Assembly: GCA_038210415.1 (NCBI GenBank)
Contig: JBBQWS010000015.1
Coordinates: 1 to 60,663 of the forward strand
Length of the DNA: 60,663 nucleotides
Source of the DNA: JBBQWS01 sp038210415
GTDB taxonomy: Bacteria; Actinomycetota; Actinomycetes; Prado026
Direction: 5' to 3'
The translations under genes were made by a program, and so were the position numbers. Position 1 is the first letter of the stretch. Each line of letters starts with the position of its first letter. The notes below the pieces were generated by a model, which was not told where the DNA came from, made no database searches, and saw only the letters and a list, made by a program, of their open reading frames with translations. Below, piece after piece: positions 40,479 to 48,419 of the stretch.

Positions 40479-41939
40479 ATGCCTGCCCGCAGTTCCCAAC
40501 CCAGTCCCGCCGCTGTCTCCTTCGCCGGGCTGGGAGTCCCCGCCCCGCTCGTCTCGGCGTTGGCCGCCGCCGGCATCATCTCGCCGTTCCCGATCCAGGC
40601 CGCCACGCTGCCCGACAGCCTGGCCGGCCGCGACGTGCTCGGTCGCGGGCGCACCGGATCGGGCAAGACGGTCGCGTTCGCGGTCCCGCTCGTCGTGGCC
40701 CTGGCCACGAGCCGGACGGCCCGGGTCCCGAGTCGGCCGCGGGCGCTGGTCCTCGTGCCGACGCGCGAGCTCGCGAACCAGGTCGCTGAGACCATCGCCC
40801 CCCTTGCTGCTGCCTACAAGCTGTCGACGACGACCGTCTTCGGTGGGGTGGCCCAGTCTCGTCAGGTCTCGGCACTGCGCGGAGGGGTCGACGTGCTCAT
40901 CGCGTGTCCCGGCCGGCTGGAAGACCTGATCAAGCAGGGCCTGGTGCATCTGGACGCGGTCGAGGTCACGGTGCTCGATGAGGCCGACCACATGGCCGAC
41001 CTGGGCTTCCTCCCCGGAGTCAAGCGGATCATGGACCGCACGCCCAAGCGGGGGCAGCGGATGCTCTTCTCGGCGACGCTCGACGGTGGCGTCGACATCC
41101 TCGTCGGCCGTTATCTCACGAACCCGGTGACCCACTCCGTCGATCCGGTTGTCGCGCCGGTGTCGACGATGACCCACCACGTGTTCTCGGTGAGTGATGC
41201 GGGCAAGGCCGCCGTCGTCCGGGAGCTGGCCGGCGGGCAGGGGCGCACACTGCTCTTCATGCGGACCAAGCACTCCGCCAAGAAGCTCGCCCGTCAGCTG
41301 ACGGCAGCCGGGATTCCGGCCGTCGACCTGCACGGCAACCTGGCCCAGAACGCGCGCGAGCGTAACCTCGCAGCCTTTTCCGACGGCTCGGTGCGGGTGC
41401 TCGTGGCGACCGATATCGCGGCGCGCGGCATCCATGTCGACGACATCTCGCTCGTCGTGCACGTGGATCCGCCCGCTGAGCACAAGGCCTACCTGCACCG
41501 TTCAGGCCGTACGGCTCGGGCTGGTGCTGGTGGGGTCGTCGTCACGCTGATGACGCCGGACCAGCGGTCCGATGTGCGAGCGCTCACCAAGCAGGCGGGA
41601 ATCGCGCCCACGACGACGTCGGTCGGCTCGGGCGACCCTGCCATCGCCGCGCTGACGGGGCCACGGGCCGAACTCGTCGTCCCGGTGCCCGTCATCGAGA
41701 TCCGGCAGCCGAACCGTGGTCCGAGCAAGCGCGGTGCGGCACGCTCGAAGACGGGGAAGCCGGCCGGTGCTGGGCGTGCCACCAAGAACGGTGCCAAGCC
41801 GAGCGCCAAGCCGACTGCCAAGCCGATTGGTAAAACCGGCAAACCGGCGTCGGGTTCTTCCCGGGCGTCGTCGGCGGCCGGCATGTCGGAGCGGGGCGCT
41901 CGCCGAGGCTCGGGGCCGAGCCGGCACGCTGGTCGTTAG
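40479..41939 (+). CDS. DEAD-box RNA helicase
   Basis: 486 residues from MPARSSQPSPAAVSFAGLGV, behind GGAAGGA. Motifs: Q motif FPIQAATLPDSLAGRDVL, RTGSGKT (about 58-64), PTRELANQ, DEAD (about 167-170), SAT in LFSATLDGG, and the second-domain DIAARGIHV and HRSGRTARAG. A basic Ser/Lys/Pro-rich C terminus may bind RNA. It likely unwinds structured RNA or aids ribosome assembly in the cold or stress. Full and intact. Confidence 0.95.
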   Translation: MPARSSQPSPAAVSFAGLGVPAPLVSALAAAGIISPFPIQAATLPDSLAGRDVLGRGRTGSGKTVAFAVPLVVALATSRTARVPSRPRALVLVPTRELANQVAETIAPLAAAYKLSTTTVFGGVAQSRQVSALRGGVDVLIACPGRLEDLIKQGLVHLDAVEVTVLDEADHMADLGFLPGVKRIMDRTPKRGQRMLFSATLDGGVDILVGRYLTNPVTHSVDPVVAPVSTMTHHVFSVSDAGKAAVVRELAGGQGRTLLFMRTKHSAKKLARQLTAAGIPAVDLHGNLAQNARERNLAAFSDGSVRVLVATDIAARGIHVDDISLVVHVDPPAEHKAYLHRSGRTARAGAGGVVVTLMTPDQRSDVRALTKQAGIAPTTTSVGSGDPAIAALTGPRAELVVPVPVIEIRQPNRGPSKRGAARSKTGKPAGAGRATKNGAKPSAKPTAKPIGKTGKPASGSSRASSAAGMSERGARRGSGPSRHAGR

Positions 41940-42046
41940 AGCCGTCAGCGGGAACGCCGGTCAGGGCCATTGACAGTCGCGCCGGCGACGCGTGAAGGTG
42001 GCGGTCTGGAGGCGGAAGCCGACGATCGATCCCGTGAGGAGTGAAC

Positions 42047-42364
42047 ATGGCGAAGTACCTGCTGTCGTACCACGGGGGCGGAATGCCCGAGACCGAAGAA
42101 GAGGGCGCCCGGGTCATGGCGGCCTGGGGCGAGTGGATGGGCGGGCTCGGAGACGCGCTCGCCGACGGCGGGAACCCGATCGGCGGGACGATGACGATCG
42201 CGACCGACGGATCCACCAGCGCCGGCGGCGGCGCCAACCCGGTCACGGGCTACAGCATCATCTCGGCTGACGGTCTCGACCACGCGGCCACGCTCACCAA
42301 GGGCTGCCCGATCCTGATGAGTGGCGGAAGCGTCGAGATCGGCGAGATCTTCGAGGTCATGTAG
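42047..42364 (+). CDS. YciI-like protein
   Basis: 105 residues, MAKYLLSYHGGGMPETEEEG, GWGE-type tryptophan in AAWGEWMGGLGDALADGG, and GYSIISADGLDHAATLTKGC. YCII/DGPF-domain small dimeric fold; some members are enzymes, most unknown. GAGGAG precedes the ATG at 42047. Its 3' end overlaps the convergent ArsR gene by 8 bases. Confidence 0.85.
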   Translation: MAKYLLSYHGGGMPETEEEGARVMAAWGEWMGGLGDALADGGNPIGGTMTIATDGSTSAGGGANPVTGYSIISADGLDHAATLTKGCPILMSGGSVEIGEIFEVM

Positions 42365-42719
42365 TCCGTCGGCCGGAGCGCAGGGCATCGACCTTCGCCC
42401 GCGCCGCGAGCTCCTCGGACGTGTGCTCGACGAGGTCGGCCACGATGCGGGAGATGTGGTCGTCGCAGGCCCGGTAGAAGGCGTAGGTGCCCTCACGGCG
42501 TACCTCGACCATGCCCGCGAGCCGCAGCTTGCTCAGGTGCTGGCTGACAGCCGGAGCCTTTGCGCCGACCAGCTCGGCCAGCGCGTTGACGTTCTGCTCA
42601 CCCTGCATGAGCGTCCACAGGAGCTTCAGCCGGGTGTCGTCGGCGAGCAGGGTCAAGACGTCTGCGGCCGCCCGGGCGGTCGGGTCGGGAAGCACTGTGG
42701 CCTTGCTGTCTGCGTGCAT
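42357..42719 (-). CDS. ArsR-family metal sensor (alpha-5 site)
   Basis: 120 residues: winged helix TLLADDTRLKLLWTLMQGEQ, NVNALAELVGAKAPAVSQHL, KLRLAGMVEVRREGTYAFYR. After it, CDDHISRIVADLVEHTSEE shows D-x-H-x10-H-x2-E, the alpha-5 metal site of CzrA/SmtB- and NmtR-type sensors for zinc, nickel or cobalt. It is divergent from the metal ATPase gene, which it probably represses until the metal is in excess. Confidence 0.88.
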   Translation of the reverse strand: MHADSKATVLPDPTARAAADVLTLLADDTRLKLLWTLMQGEQNVNALAELVGAKAPAVSQHLSKLRLAGMVEVRREGTYAFYRACDDHISRIVADLVEHTSEELAARAKVDALRSGRRTT

Positions 42720-42856
42720 GCGCAGATGATTGCCTAGACCGGGACGCGAGTCAACGAGCCGCGCAACGGCCGTGGCCGGTTGACATCGGCTCCCATTGGG
42801 GCGATAGTTGCGTGTACGCGCAGATACGCAGACCGCACCGACAAGAGGGGTCCGCC
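42720..42856. promoter_or_regulatory. Divergent promoter region of metal sensor and ATPase, repeated GCGCAGAT
   Basis: The 8-mer GCGCAGAT occurs twice, at 42720-42727 touching the ArsR start and at 42818-42825 near the ATPase start. The second copy lies within a TGCGT...ACGCA inverted repeat. These are weak operator candidates; the true site may differ. Confidence 0.35.
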
Positions 42857-45184
42857 ATGTGGGCCAGAAAGCGAGATCCTGTCGCCGGCGGCGTCGCGCC
42901 GGCGCGGCAGAGCCACGGCGAGACGATCACGTTCGCCGTGGGGTCGTTGCTGCTCGCCTCCGGGTTGGCCGCATCCGTGTCCGGCCAGGGCTGGTGGGCC
43001 GAGGCGCTCTGGTACGCCGCGACCGCGCTCGGCCTCGTGCTGTCCGTCCTGGCCACTTGGTCGGCCGTGCGCCGCCGTCAGCCCAGCGTCGACATCATCG
43101 CGCTCCTGGCCCTGGCCGGCGCGATCGTGGTCGGTGAGCCGTTCGCCGGAGCGGTCATCACGGTGATGCTCACGACCGGCGTGCTGCTCGAGGCGCGCGC
43201 GGCGGCCCGAGCTCGTCGTGAGCTGAGCCTGCTCGTGGCGCGGACACCGCGCAAGGCCCGTCGTCGCGAAGGTGACGACCTTGTCGAGATCGCGGTCGAG
43301 CTGGTCAGCCGAGGTGACCGGCTGCTGGTCGGCACGGGTGAGGTCGTCCCTGTCGACGGTCGCCTGGTCGGCTCCGGGGTCTTCGACGAGTCCGCGCTGA
43401 CCGGCGAACCCGTGCCGGTCGAGCGACCCGCGGGCGACGAGGTGCGCAGCGGGGTCGTGAATGCCGGATCGCCGGTCGACCTGCTCTCCACGGCGACGGC
43501 TCAGGACTCGACGTTCGCGGGCGTGCTGCGTCTCGTCGAGCAGGCCCAGGCCTCGTCCGCGCCGTTCGTCCGGGCAGCTGACCGCATCGCGATCGTCTTC
43601 GTCCCGTTCACCCTCGCGCTGGCCGGGCTGGCCTGGCTCGTCAGTGGTGACCCGGTGCGCGCTGTGGCGGTCCTGGTGGTGGCCACGCCTTGTCCGCTGT
43701 TGCTCGCCGCGCCCATCGCGATCATGTCTGGGCTCTCGCAGGCTGCCCGCATCGGCGTGATTATCAAGGGCGGCGGGGCGCTTGAACGGCTGGCCCGGGG
43801 CAAGGTGCTGCTCTTCGACAAGACCGGCACCCTGACCCAGGGCCGTCCGGTGCTCGCCGACGTGATCGCACCGGGACCAGTCGGGGCCGACGAGCTGCTC
43901 GCGCTCGCCGCCTCGCTGGACCAGGTGTCGCCGCACGTGCTCGCGTCGGCGATCGTCACGGCGGCTCGCAGCCGTGGTCTCGACCTCACGCTCCCGGACG
44001 ACGTGATCGAGCACCATGGGTACGGGCTGGAAGGCCGGGTCGGTGCCCGCCGTGTGCGTCTGGGCAAGGCCGACTGGATCGTTCCCGGCGCACCGCCGCC
44101 GTGGCTGAGGCATGCCCGCCGCCGCGCGAGCCTGGACGGCTCGCTTGCCGTGTTCGTCGCGGTCGACGGCGAACCCGCAGGAGTCTTCCTCCTCGACGAC
44201 CCGATCCGGCCCGACGCTCCTCGCATGCTCCGGGCCCTCCGAGCGGCCGGGATCACCCGCACGGTTCTGGTCACCGGGGACCGGGCCGACGTGGCCGAGT
44301 CCGTCGGACGCATCGTCGGTGTCGACTCCGTGCAGTCCGACCGTGACCCGGCTGACAAGGTGGCGGTCGTCGCTGACGAGGCGCGCAACGGGCCGACGAT
44401 CATGGTGGGTGACGGGGTCAACGACGCCCCTGCACTCGCGACCGCCGGGGTCGGGGTGGCGCTCGCGGCCCGAGGTGCGACCGCCTCGTCCGAGACTGCC
44501 GACGTGGTGCTCACCGTGGACCGGATCGGCACCCTCGCCGACGCGATCCTCGTCGCCCGGCGGGCCCGCCGGATCGCGATGCAGAGTGCCGCGATCGGCA
44601 TGGGGCTCTCCCTCGTGGCGATGGTGGCTGCGGCACTGGGGATGCTGCCCCCCGCAGCCGGAGCCGTCATCCAGGAGGTCATCGACGTCGCGGCCATCGG
44701 GGTCGCGCTTCGGGCGATACTGCCGACAGCGGTTCACGTGGCGAGCCTCCCGCCGGCCGACGCCGCGGTGGCCCGTCGGCTGCACGCCGAGCACCTGGCC
44801 GTACGCCCGGTCGTCGAACAGGTCCGTACCGTCGCCGACAGCCTGACCGCCGACGACGGCGACCTCACCACGGCCCGGAACCTGTTGGCCCGGTTGGAGA
44901 ACGAGACGTTGCCGCACGAGCGTGCTGAGCAGGAGCTGCTCTACCCGGCCGTAGCCCTTGCCCTCGGCGGCTCCGACCCGACCGGTGCGCTCTCGCGCAG
45001 CCATGCGGAGATCGAGCACCAGGTGGGCCGGTTCCGGCGGCTGCTGACCGAGCTCGGGGGCGCACCGGCCGAGCCGGAGGACGTCGTCGAGCTGCGCGGC
45101 CTGCTGTACGGGCTGTATGCCGTCCTGCGGCTGCACAACGCGCAGGAGGAGGAGGGCGCGTTCAGCCTCCTCTCCTCGCAATGA
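42857..45184 (+). CDS. P1B-5-type metal ATPase with C-terminal hemerythrin domain
   Basis: 775 residues from MWARKRDPVAGG; the frame extends 15 codons upstream. The pump has TGEP (about 182-185), TPCP in VVATPCPLLLAAPIAIMSGL (about 277-280) in place of the CPC or SPC of copper, zinc or cobalt pumps, the phosphorylated Asp321 in DKTGTLTQGR and MVGDGVNDAPALATAGVGVA. After about residue 640 a hemerythrin-like helical bundle follows with AEHLAVRPVVEQ, LPHERAEQELLYPA, RSHAEIEHQ and RLHNAQEEEGA, giving His/Glu pairs for a di-iron site. This combination is the P1B-5 group, whose known bacterial member moves nickel and iron. The divergent ArsR sensor fits. Confidence 0.9.
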   Translation: MWARKRDPVAGGVAPARQSHGETITFAVGSLLLASGLAASVSGQGWWAEALWYAATALGLVLSVLATWSAVRRRQPSVDIIALLALAGAIVVGEPFAGAVITVMLTTGVLLEARAAARARRELSLLVARTPRKARRREGDDLVEIAVELVSRGDRLLVGTGEVVPVDGRLVGSGVFDESALTGEPVPVERPAGDEVRSGVVNAGSPVDLLSTATAQDSTFAGVLRLVEQAQASSAPFVRAADRIAIVFVPFTLALAGLAWLVSGDPVRAVAVLVVATPCPLLLAAPIAIMSGLSQAARIGVIIKGGGALERLARGKVLLFDKTGTLTQGRPVLADVIAPGPVGADELLALAASLDQVSPHVLASAIVTAARSRGLDLTLPDDVIEHHGYGLEGRVGARRVRLGKADWIVPGAPPPWLRHARRRASLDGSLAVFVAVDGEPAGVFLLDDPIRPDAPRMLRALRAAGITRTVLVTGDRADVAESVGRIVGVDSVQSDRDPADKVAVVADEARNGPTIMVGDGVNDAPALATAGVGVALAARGATASSETADVVLTVDRIGTLADAILVARRARRIAMQSAAIGMGLSLVAMVAAALGMLPPAAGAVIQEVIDVAAIGVALRAILPTAVHVASLPPADAAVARRLHAEHLAVRPVVEQVRTVADSLTADDGDLTTARNLLARLENETLPHERAEQELLYPAVALALGGSDPTGALSRSHAEIEHQVGRFRRLLTELGGAPAEPEDVVELRGLLYGLYAVLRLHNAQEEEGAFSLLSSQ

Positions 45185-45235
45185 CCCGCCCCCCGAGGGG
45201 GTGGGGACTTTGGGCTCTGGCGGACCACTCCTGCT

Positions 45236-46807
45236 GTGCCTAGCGTGCGGAGCGTGGAGGCCTATGAGTTGCAGGCTGAGGTGCGCCGGGTCATCGCCGA
45301 CCCTGCGCTGACCTACCGACAGCGGGTCCAGCTGCTCGCCGGGCTCGCCGAGAACGCGGTCGCACGGCCCGAGGTCTCGGCGGCCTGCGCAGCGGCGCTC
45401 GACAAGCGCGTCATCTGCGACATGTACGAGGGCAACGCTCCGTACCGACCGCGTTACGTGCTGCCTGACTACGCAGTCGCCCTGCGTCATGGGTCGGCGT
45501 TCCTCGAGCTACCGCCTGCCGGCGATCTCGAGGAGGCACTGGCCTTCCTGCTCGTGTACTACGGCCAGGTGCCTTCGATCACGGGCTACCCGGTCTACCT
45601 CGGGGACCTCGACTCCCTGCTCGCCCCTTTCGTCGACGCAGTCGGAGACGACGAGCTCCACCGGCGGCTGCGGCTGTTCTGGATCAGCCTCGACCGGATG
45701 CTGCCGGACGCCTTCACGCACACCGACCTCGGGCCGGACGACACCCGGGTCGGCCGCACCGTCCTTCGGCTCGAGCGTGAGCTGCTGCAGGTGGTCCCGA
45801 ACGTCACGCTGCGCGTGGACCCGGTCCGGACGCCCGACGACTACGTCCTCGATGCCGTGCGGACCGTGTTCGAGTGCGGCAAGCCGCACTTCGTGAACCA
45901 CCCGATGATGACGGCGGACCTGGGCGAGGACTACGCCGCGGTCAGCTGCTACAACTCGCTGAAGATCGGCGGTGGCTCGCACACCCTGGTCCGGCTGAAC
46001 CTCAAGGAGGCCGTGCTCCACCACGACGGCGACGCCCAGTCGTTCCTCGAGATCACCCTACCGACGTTCGTCGAGCTCACGGCCGAGCTCGCCGAGGCGC
46101 GGATCCGCTTCCTCGTAGAGGAGTCCGGGTTCTACGACCACAGCTGGCTCGTGCACGAGGGCCTGATCTTGCTCGACCGGTTCTCGGCGATGTTCGGGAT
46201 CTTCGGTCTCGCGGAGGCGGTCGACCTGCTGATGGAACGCTCGGGCCGACCGGACGCGCACTACGGGCACGACCCTGCCGCCGACGAGTTGTCGTACCGC
46301 ATCACCGCCCGCGTCGCCGAGCTCGTGGCCGCGCGGCCGATGCCCTACTGCGAGGGGAACGCCGGCCGGTGCTTCCTGCACGCACAGTCCGGCATCGACT
46401 CGGACGAGGACGTGACGGCCGGGACCCGGATCCCGGTCGGGCGGGAGCCTTCGCTCGTCGACCACCTGGGCACGGTGGTGCCGCACCACCGGTTGTTCGC
46501 CGCCGGGGTCAGCGACGTGCTCGCGTTCGACGAGACAGCCCGACGCAACCCCGAGGCCGTCGTCGACGTGATCCGCGGCGCCTTCGCGCAGGGGATGCGC
46601 GACTTCACGTTCAACCTCGACAGCAACGACTTCGTCCGGATCACCGGCTACCTCGTGCGCAAGTCGGACCTGGCCAAGCTGGCCGACGAGGGGGCGCGGC
46701 ACTCCAGCACGTACTTAGGGGCGGGGTCGATCGCGCGCAGCCATGTCACCGATCGGGCCCCCAAGCGGGTGATCAGCGGTGAGAGCGCAGCAGGGCCTGG
46801 TCGCTGA
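45236..46807 (+). CDS. yjjI: YjjI-like glycyl radical enzyme (DUF3029)
   Basis: 523 residues from a GTG; a GTG at 45254 is also possible. Near the C terminus FVRITGYLVRKSDLAKL carries the R-[IV]-[ST]-G-Y glycyl radical site, with Gly471. A candidate active cysteine is Cys238 in YAAVSCYNSLKIGGGSHT. The length and the partner gene match E. coli YjjI, whose reaction is uncertain. The downstream gene encodes the activase; their ends overlap by 29 bases. Such enzymes are destroyed by oxygen, so this hints at micro-oxic conditions. The preceding gene has a hemerythrin domain, but a link is speculative. Confidence 0.88.
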   Translation: MPSVRSVEAYELQAEVRRVIADPALTYRQRVQLLAGLAENAVARPEVSAACAAALDKRVICDMYEGNAPYRPRYVLPDYAVALRHGSAFLELPPAGDLEEALAFLLVYYGQVPSITGYPVYLGDLDSLLAPFVDAVGDDELHRRLRLFWISLDRMLPDAFTHTDLGPDDTRVGRTVLRLERELLQVVPNVTLRVDPVRTPDDYVLDAVRTVFECGKPHFVNHPMMTADLGEDYAAVSCYNSLKIGGGSHTLVRLNLKEAVLHHDGDAQSFLEITLPTFVELTAELAEARIRFLVEESGFYDHSWLVHEGLILLDRFSAMFGIFGLAEAVDLLMERSGRPDAHYGHDPAADELSYRITARVAELVAARPMPYCEGNAGRCFLHAQSGIDSDEDVTAGTRIPVGREPSLVDHLGTVVPHHRLFAAGVSDVLAFDETARRNPEAVVDVIRGAFAQGMRDFTFNLDSNDFVRITGYLVRKSDLAKLADEGARHSSTYLGAGSIARSHVTDRAPKRVISGESAAGPGR

Positions 46808-47504
46808 CGTCGTCCGGTTCTCGTGGGTCGACGGTCCAGGTAACCGGTTCGTGGTCTTCCTGCAGGGCTGCAACCTGAACTGCCTGGCCTGCCACAACCC
46901 CCACACGATCCCCGCCGCGACCCCGCGGGCCCGGCTCGTCGAGGTGCCGGACCTCGTCGACGAGGTGCGCGCTGTCGCGCCCTACCTCTCAGGCGTCACC
47001 GTCTCAGGGGGCGAGGCGACAGCGCAGGCACCGTTCGTCCGCGCGTTCTTCGACGCCCTTGCGGCAGACGTGTCGGTGGCCGGGCTCACCCGGTTCGTGG
47101 ACAGCAACGGGGCGGCCGGGCCCAAGACATGGGCTCAGCTGCTGCCGGTGACCGACGGTGTGATGCTCGACCTGAAGGCGTTCGACCGGAAGGTGCACCA
47201 GTACCTCACCGGAGCGGACAACCTCGAAGTCCTGCGTTCGATCCGACAGATTTCGCAGAGCGGCAAGCTCTACGAGGTGCGGCTGCTGCTGGTGCCAGGG
47301 ATCAACGACTCTCCCGAGCAGCTGGGCGACACGGCACGGTGGCTGCTGGACGTCGACCCGGAGATGCGGGTCAAGGTGATCGGCTTCCGCCGGCACGGCG
47401 TCCGCGCCTCGGCCAGGCACTGGAGCGAGCCCGACGCCGGGCAGCTGGAGAGGTACCGCCAGAAGCTCGCCGCGCTCGGCGTCCGCGAGCTCGTGGTCGT
47501 TTGA
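46779..47504 (+). CDS. yjjW: YjjW-like radical SAM activase
   Basis: 241 residues from a GTG inside the end of the YjjI gene. The [4Fe-4S] site is FLQGCNLNCLACHNPHTI with Cys31, Cys35 and Cys38 (C-x3-C-x2-C). Further activase signs are VTVSGGEATAQAPFVRAFFD and YEVRLLLVPGINDSPEQLGD. It cuts SAM to make the 5'-deoxyadenosyl radical that forms the glycyl radical in its neighbour. It lacks the extra ferredoxin insert common in other activases, including E. coli YjjW. Intact. Confidence 0.9.
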   Translation: MRAQQGLVADVVRFSWVDGPGNRFVVFLQGCNLNCLACHNPHTIPAATPRARLVEVPDLVDEVRAVAPYLSGVTVSGGEATAQAPFVRAFFDALAADVSVAGLTRFVDSNGAAGPKTWAQLLPVTDGVMLDLKAFDRKVHQYLTGADNLEVLRSIRQISQSGKLYEVRLLLVPGINDSPEQLGDTARWLLDVDPEMRVKVIGFRRHGVRASARHWSEPDAGQLERYRQKLAALGVRELVVV

Positions 47505-47524
47505 CCCGTCGCTAGCATGACCCC

Positions 47525-48337
47525 GTGGCCGCCGCCCCTGCCCCCGTACCCGTACCGGCCTGGTTGACCGACCTGCCCGGGCCGGCCGACGGCTCCGGGC
47601 GCCCGGCCCACGTGCGGATCGAGCAGTGGCTGACCCGCACCATCGGGCGGGGCGATCTGGTGCCTGGCGACCGGTTGCCTCCAGAAGACGAGCTCGCCAC
47701 GCTGGTCGGCGTCAGCCGGATGACTCTGCGACAGGCGCTGGGAACGCTCGAAAGGCTCGGCACGGTCGTCCGCAAGGCCGGCCGTTCCGGCGGCACCTTC
47801 GTCAGCGAGCCGCGGATCGAGTGCGACCTGACCGGGCTCGCCGGGTTCACCGAGCAGATGCGACGGGCGAACGTCCGGGCGGGCGCGCGGATGGTCTCCG
47901 CAGCGACGCTGCCGGCCTCCGCGAGGGTCGCGGCCGCTCTCTCGGTCCGCCGCGGCGCCGCGGTGCACGAGGTCGTCCGGATCCGCACCGCCCACCGCGC
48001 GCCTCTCGCACTGGAGCGGTCGTACTTCTCGGCGGCTCAGTTCCCCGACCTGCTCGCCAAGCGCCTCACCGGTTCGCTCTACGGGCTGCTGACGCGGGAC
48101 TACGGCCAGACCCCGCACACGGCTACGGAGACGCTGGAGGCGGTGGTTGCGAGCGACGACGACGCGGCTCTCCTAGGCGTCGAGTCGCTCACCCCGCTCC
48201 TGTCGATCGAGCGCACCGCCTTCACGGCAGCCGGACTGGCGGTGGAGTTCGCCCGCGATCTCTTCCGTTCCGACCGGGTGAAGATCGCGCTCCGCACCGG
48301 AATCACCGCCGCGGCGCGCACAGAAGTTTCCCTCTAG
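47525..48337 (+). CDS. GntR/HutC-family regulator
   Basis: 270 residues from a GTG. The winged helix is RIEQWLTRTIGRGDLVPGDR, LPPEDELATLVGVSRMTLRQ, ALGTLERLGTVVRKAGRSGG. The UTRA effector domain follows, with TLPASARVAAALSVRRGAAV, ERSYFSAAQFPDLLAKRL and EAVVASDDDAALLGVESLTP. It is between the glycyl radical pair and the dimethylglycine-dehydrogenase-like gene and could control either. HutC members usually sense a metabolite of the operon next door. Confidence 0.9.
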   Translation: MAAAPAPVPVPAWLTDLPGPADGSGRPAHVRIEQWLTRTIGRGDLVPGDRLPPEDELATLVGVSRMTLRQALGTLERLGTVVRKAGRSGGTFVSEPRIECDLTGLAGFTEQMRRANVRAGARMVSAATLPASARVAAALSVRRGAAVHEVVRIRTAHRAPLALERSYFSAAQFPDLLAKRLTGSLYGLLTRDYGQTPHTATETLEAVVASDDDAALLGVESLTPLLSIERTAFTAAGLAVEFARDLFRSDRVKIALRTGITAAARTEVSL

Positions 48338-48383
48338 ACCTTTTGATGCGGTTGAATCTGCGAGTGGGGTCGACCGCCGCCGC

Positions 48384-48419
48384 CCGAGGAGCCAGCCGAG
48401 GAGCCAGCCGATGAGCCAG
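48384..48419 (+). repeat. Three tandem 12-bp units over RBS and start codon
   Basis: CCGAGGAGCCAG occurs twice back to back and a third time as CCGATGAGCCAG, in which a single base change (G to T) creates the ATG start of the flavoprotein at 48411. Each of the first two units carries a GAGGAG ribosome-binding sequence. The reading frame start thus lies in the third unit of a small tandem repeat. Confidence 0.85.

Noticed and set aside
42734..45490. A very long minus-strand frame of about 918 codons
   Set aside because: It is the shadow of the metal ATPase. The translation is rich in Arg, Asp, His and Gly with no domain, whereas the plus frame has all pump motifs.
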